Shown here piece by piece: positions 62,651-64,000 of a stretch of DNA of 64,000 bases. How positions within the stretch are numbered: position 1 is the first letter of the stretch; each line of letters opens with the position of its first letter. Under the pieces are notes generated by a model. It had not been told where the DNA came from, did not search any database, and saw nothing but the letters and a program-made list of their open reading frames with translations. This DNA comes from Rhodobacterales bacterium HKCCA1288 (GTDB taxonomy: Bacteria > Pseudomonadota > Alphaproteobacteria > Rhodobacterales > Rhodobacteraceae): contig CP065161.1 of assembly GCA_015693905.1 (NCBI GenBank), forward strand, positions 2,215,001-2,279,000, written 5' to 3'. The translations under genes were made by a program, and so were the position numbers.

Positions 62651-64000
62651 ATGTCTGCGTTGACCTTCTCCTCTGATCAGGCCGAGGCCTTTGATAATGT
62701 TGCCGCCATGTTGGCGGGGCATGGTGTGGACATTGAAGCTGAGACGATTACCCCAATCTCAGATGGCCAATCAGGCGTTCTGGCGATTACGGGAAAAGCG
62801 GGCTCTGGGAAAACAATGCTGTTATCGGCCTTGGTAAAAGGTCTTGAGGCCGCAGGGGTCGACCTGATCACAGGTGATTTCGAGCCGCGCCGCCGAAAAG
62901 ACCGCAGGTCTGCTGCAATCCTTGCCCCCACCAATAAAGCCGCAAGCGTTTTGCGCATGCGCGGGGTGCCAGCCACAACGATCCACCGCATTCTGTATAC
63001 GCCTGTTTATGACCCTGAATTTGAAAAGGTCGCAGAATGGCTGACAGGGCAGGGGGAAAGGCCGCAGATTGAAGCCCTGAGTGATGAGGCGCTCGAGCGC
63101 GCGCGCCTGACCTATGAAACCCATAAATCCGTTCCTGCAGCCTTGGCTGCAGCGGGCTTGCGTGGGTCGGATTTCATCACAGGCTGGAAACGGCGAGAGG
63201 AGCCATTGGATATCGGTCTGGTCGATGAGGCCAGCATGCTGGATGATAAGCAATTCACGGATTTGCGCGAGATATTTCCCGCGCTTGTTCTGTTCGGCGA
63301 TCCCGCCCAATTGGCGCCCGTGGGGCAGTCTGGCAAAATGGTGTTCGAGCAGATCAACCAAAAAGCGGTTTTTTCCTTGGGCCGTATCCATCGCCAAGAT
63401 GCAGATAACCCGATCCTTGATCTGGCCCATGCCTTGGGGGATCCCGCGCTTGAGTTCGAGCAATTTGAACGGATGATTGAACAGGCGGCCGCGCGGGATG
63501 AGCGCGTGGTTGTTTCGCCGCGCGCTGATAGTGATTTGATGGCCCGCAGCCCCGTTTTGGTTTGGCGCAATGCCACACGGGTGCGATTGATCACGGGCTT
63601 CCGATCGGTGCATGGCGCGCCCTCTGATGCGCTATTGCCAGGCGAACCTCTGATTTGTGATGGGATTGAATTGCCGCTGAAGCATCGCAAGAAGCGCATC
63701 GATCTGGAGGCGCGCGGATTGATTAAGGGGGCGCAGGTTGTCTATGTTGGGCCAGGCTCAAAACCTGGGTTTTCGCGCTTGCATGTCATAGGGGCCGAGG
63801 CGCCGCGCCTTTCGGCAGCCTCTATCGTGAAAATTGAACTGCCCGATGAGGAGGAACCATTCATCCCCTATGCCGCCCATATGGGCGCTGCGTTTTTGCA
63901 CGGGGCTGCGGTGACGATCCATAAGGCACAAGGCAGCCAATGGCGCGATGTGCAGGTCTTTGCCCCTGATCTTTACGCGGCAAGCCGCATGGGCCGTGTC
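62651..64000 (+). CDS. RecD-like ATP-dependent DNA helicase (N-terminal part; runs off the right edge)
   Basis: The frame from ATG 62651 (MSALTFSSDQAEAFDNV) is open to the window end, 450 codons. Superfamily 1 motifs are in order: Walker A TGKAGSGKTMLL, motif Ia LAPTNKAASVLRMRG, Walker B IGLVDEASML, FGDPAQLAPVGQ, GRIHRQD, and AVTIHKAQGSQW as motif V. This matches RecD/TraA-type 5'-3' helicases used in recombination and repair. Confidence 0.9.
   Translation, partial: MSALTFSSDQAEAFDNVAAMLAGHGVDIEAETITPISDGQSGVLAITGKAGSGKTMLLSALVKGLEAAGVDLITGDFEPRRRKDRRSAAILAPTNKAASVLRMRGVPATTIHRILYTPVYDPEFEKVAEWLTGQGERPQIEALSDEALERARLTYETHKSVPAALAAAGLRGSDFITGWKRREEPLDIGLVDEASMLDDKQFTDLREIFPALVLFGDPAQLAPVGQSGKMVFEQINQKAVFSLGRIHRQDADNPILDLAHALGDPALEFEQFERMIEQAAARDERVVVSPRADSDLMARSPVLVWRNATRVRLITGFRSVHGAPSDALLPGEPLICDGIELPLKHRKKRIDLEARGLIKGAQVVYVGPGSKPGFSRLHVIGAEAPRLSAASIVKIELPDEEEPFIPYAAHMGAAFLHGAAVTIHKAQGSQWRDVQVFAPDLYAASRMGRV

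Overview
The window is a 64 kb piece of an alphaproteobacterial chromosome, most probably from the Rhodobacteraceae (Roseobacter/Rhodobacter group). This rests on gene content: a zinc-lid adenylate kinase, a symporter/DUF4212/Acs acetate-uptake cluster with a DUF294-CBS protein and a membrane-anchored DnaQ-like exonuclease, a TIGR02300 acidic-tail protein, doeA-doeB ectoine breakdown genes, and many GC-rich genes packed into overlapping operons. I cannot name the genus from sequence alone.

Core region, left (1-31.1 kb). ffh (partial); the exonuclease, CBS/DUF294, symporter and acs block with adk; a LysR gene coupled to a frameshifted Ldh2-type dehydrogenase; an OxyR-like regulator without the peroxidatic cysteine; a metallophosphoesterase-like protein without metal ligands; the ybbP-ybbA exporter divergent from a TesA-type esterase and a nitrilase-family amidase; a molybdopterin-protein remnant and an orphan LuxR response regulator; tRNA-Gln; a capsule/Kdo operon (kpsT, kpsE with an in-frame amber stop, kdsA, phosphohexomutase); SseB, MAPEG, lpdA, GntR, a zinc peptidase, TIGR02300 and tRNA-Ala(GGC).

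Integrated element (31.13-56.77 kb). A 25.6 kb island sits in the 3' end of tRNA-Ala. A 21-bp repeat of the tRNA end marks both borders, and inside each border lies a matching array of 12-bp repeats (core GGGGTATA), probably integrase arm sites. In order it carries: a tyrosine integrase split by an IS630 element; a minus-strand block with a winged-helix plus family-A-polymerase-like palm protein, an unknown 386-aa protein, a serine recombinase and an acidic protein; an AT-rich non-coding stretch; a secreted protein; a metabolic cargo (AcoR-like regulator, zinc alcohol dehydrogenase, five-gene ABC importer with two unequal ATPases) bounded by partial copies of a thermonuclease gene; small proteins; a type III restriction-modification locus whose mod gene is split by a second copy of the same IS630; and a block of small genes with a transglycosylase-like protein. 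I see no capsid, tail or conjugation genes.

Core region, right (56.8-64 kb). A soluble chemoreceptor, a class III aminotransferase divergent from doeA-doeB, a small conserved-looking protein and the start of a RecD-like helicase.

A theme is recent gene loss by different routes: a 5-bp tandem duplication (Ldh2), a nonsense codon (kpsE), a deletion (molybdopterin protein) and two IS insertions whose removal restores both reading frames. The most novel items to me are the polymerase-like protein with its neighbours, the paired 12-bp arrays, and the cargo insertion bounded by thermonuclease repeats.
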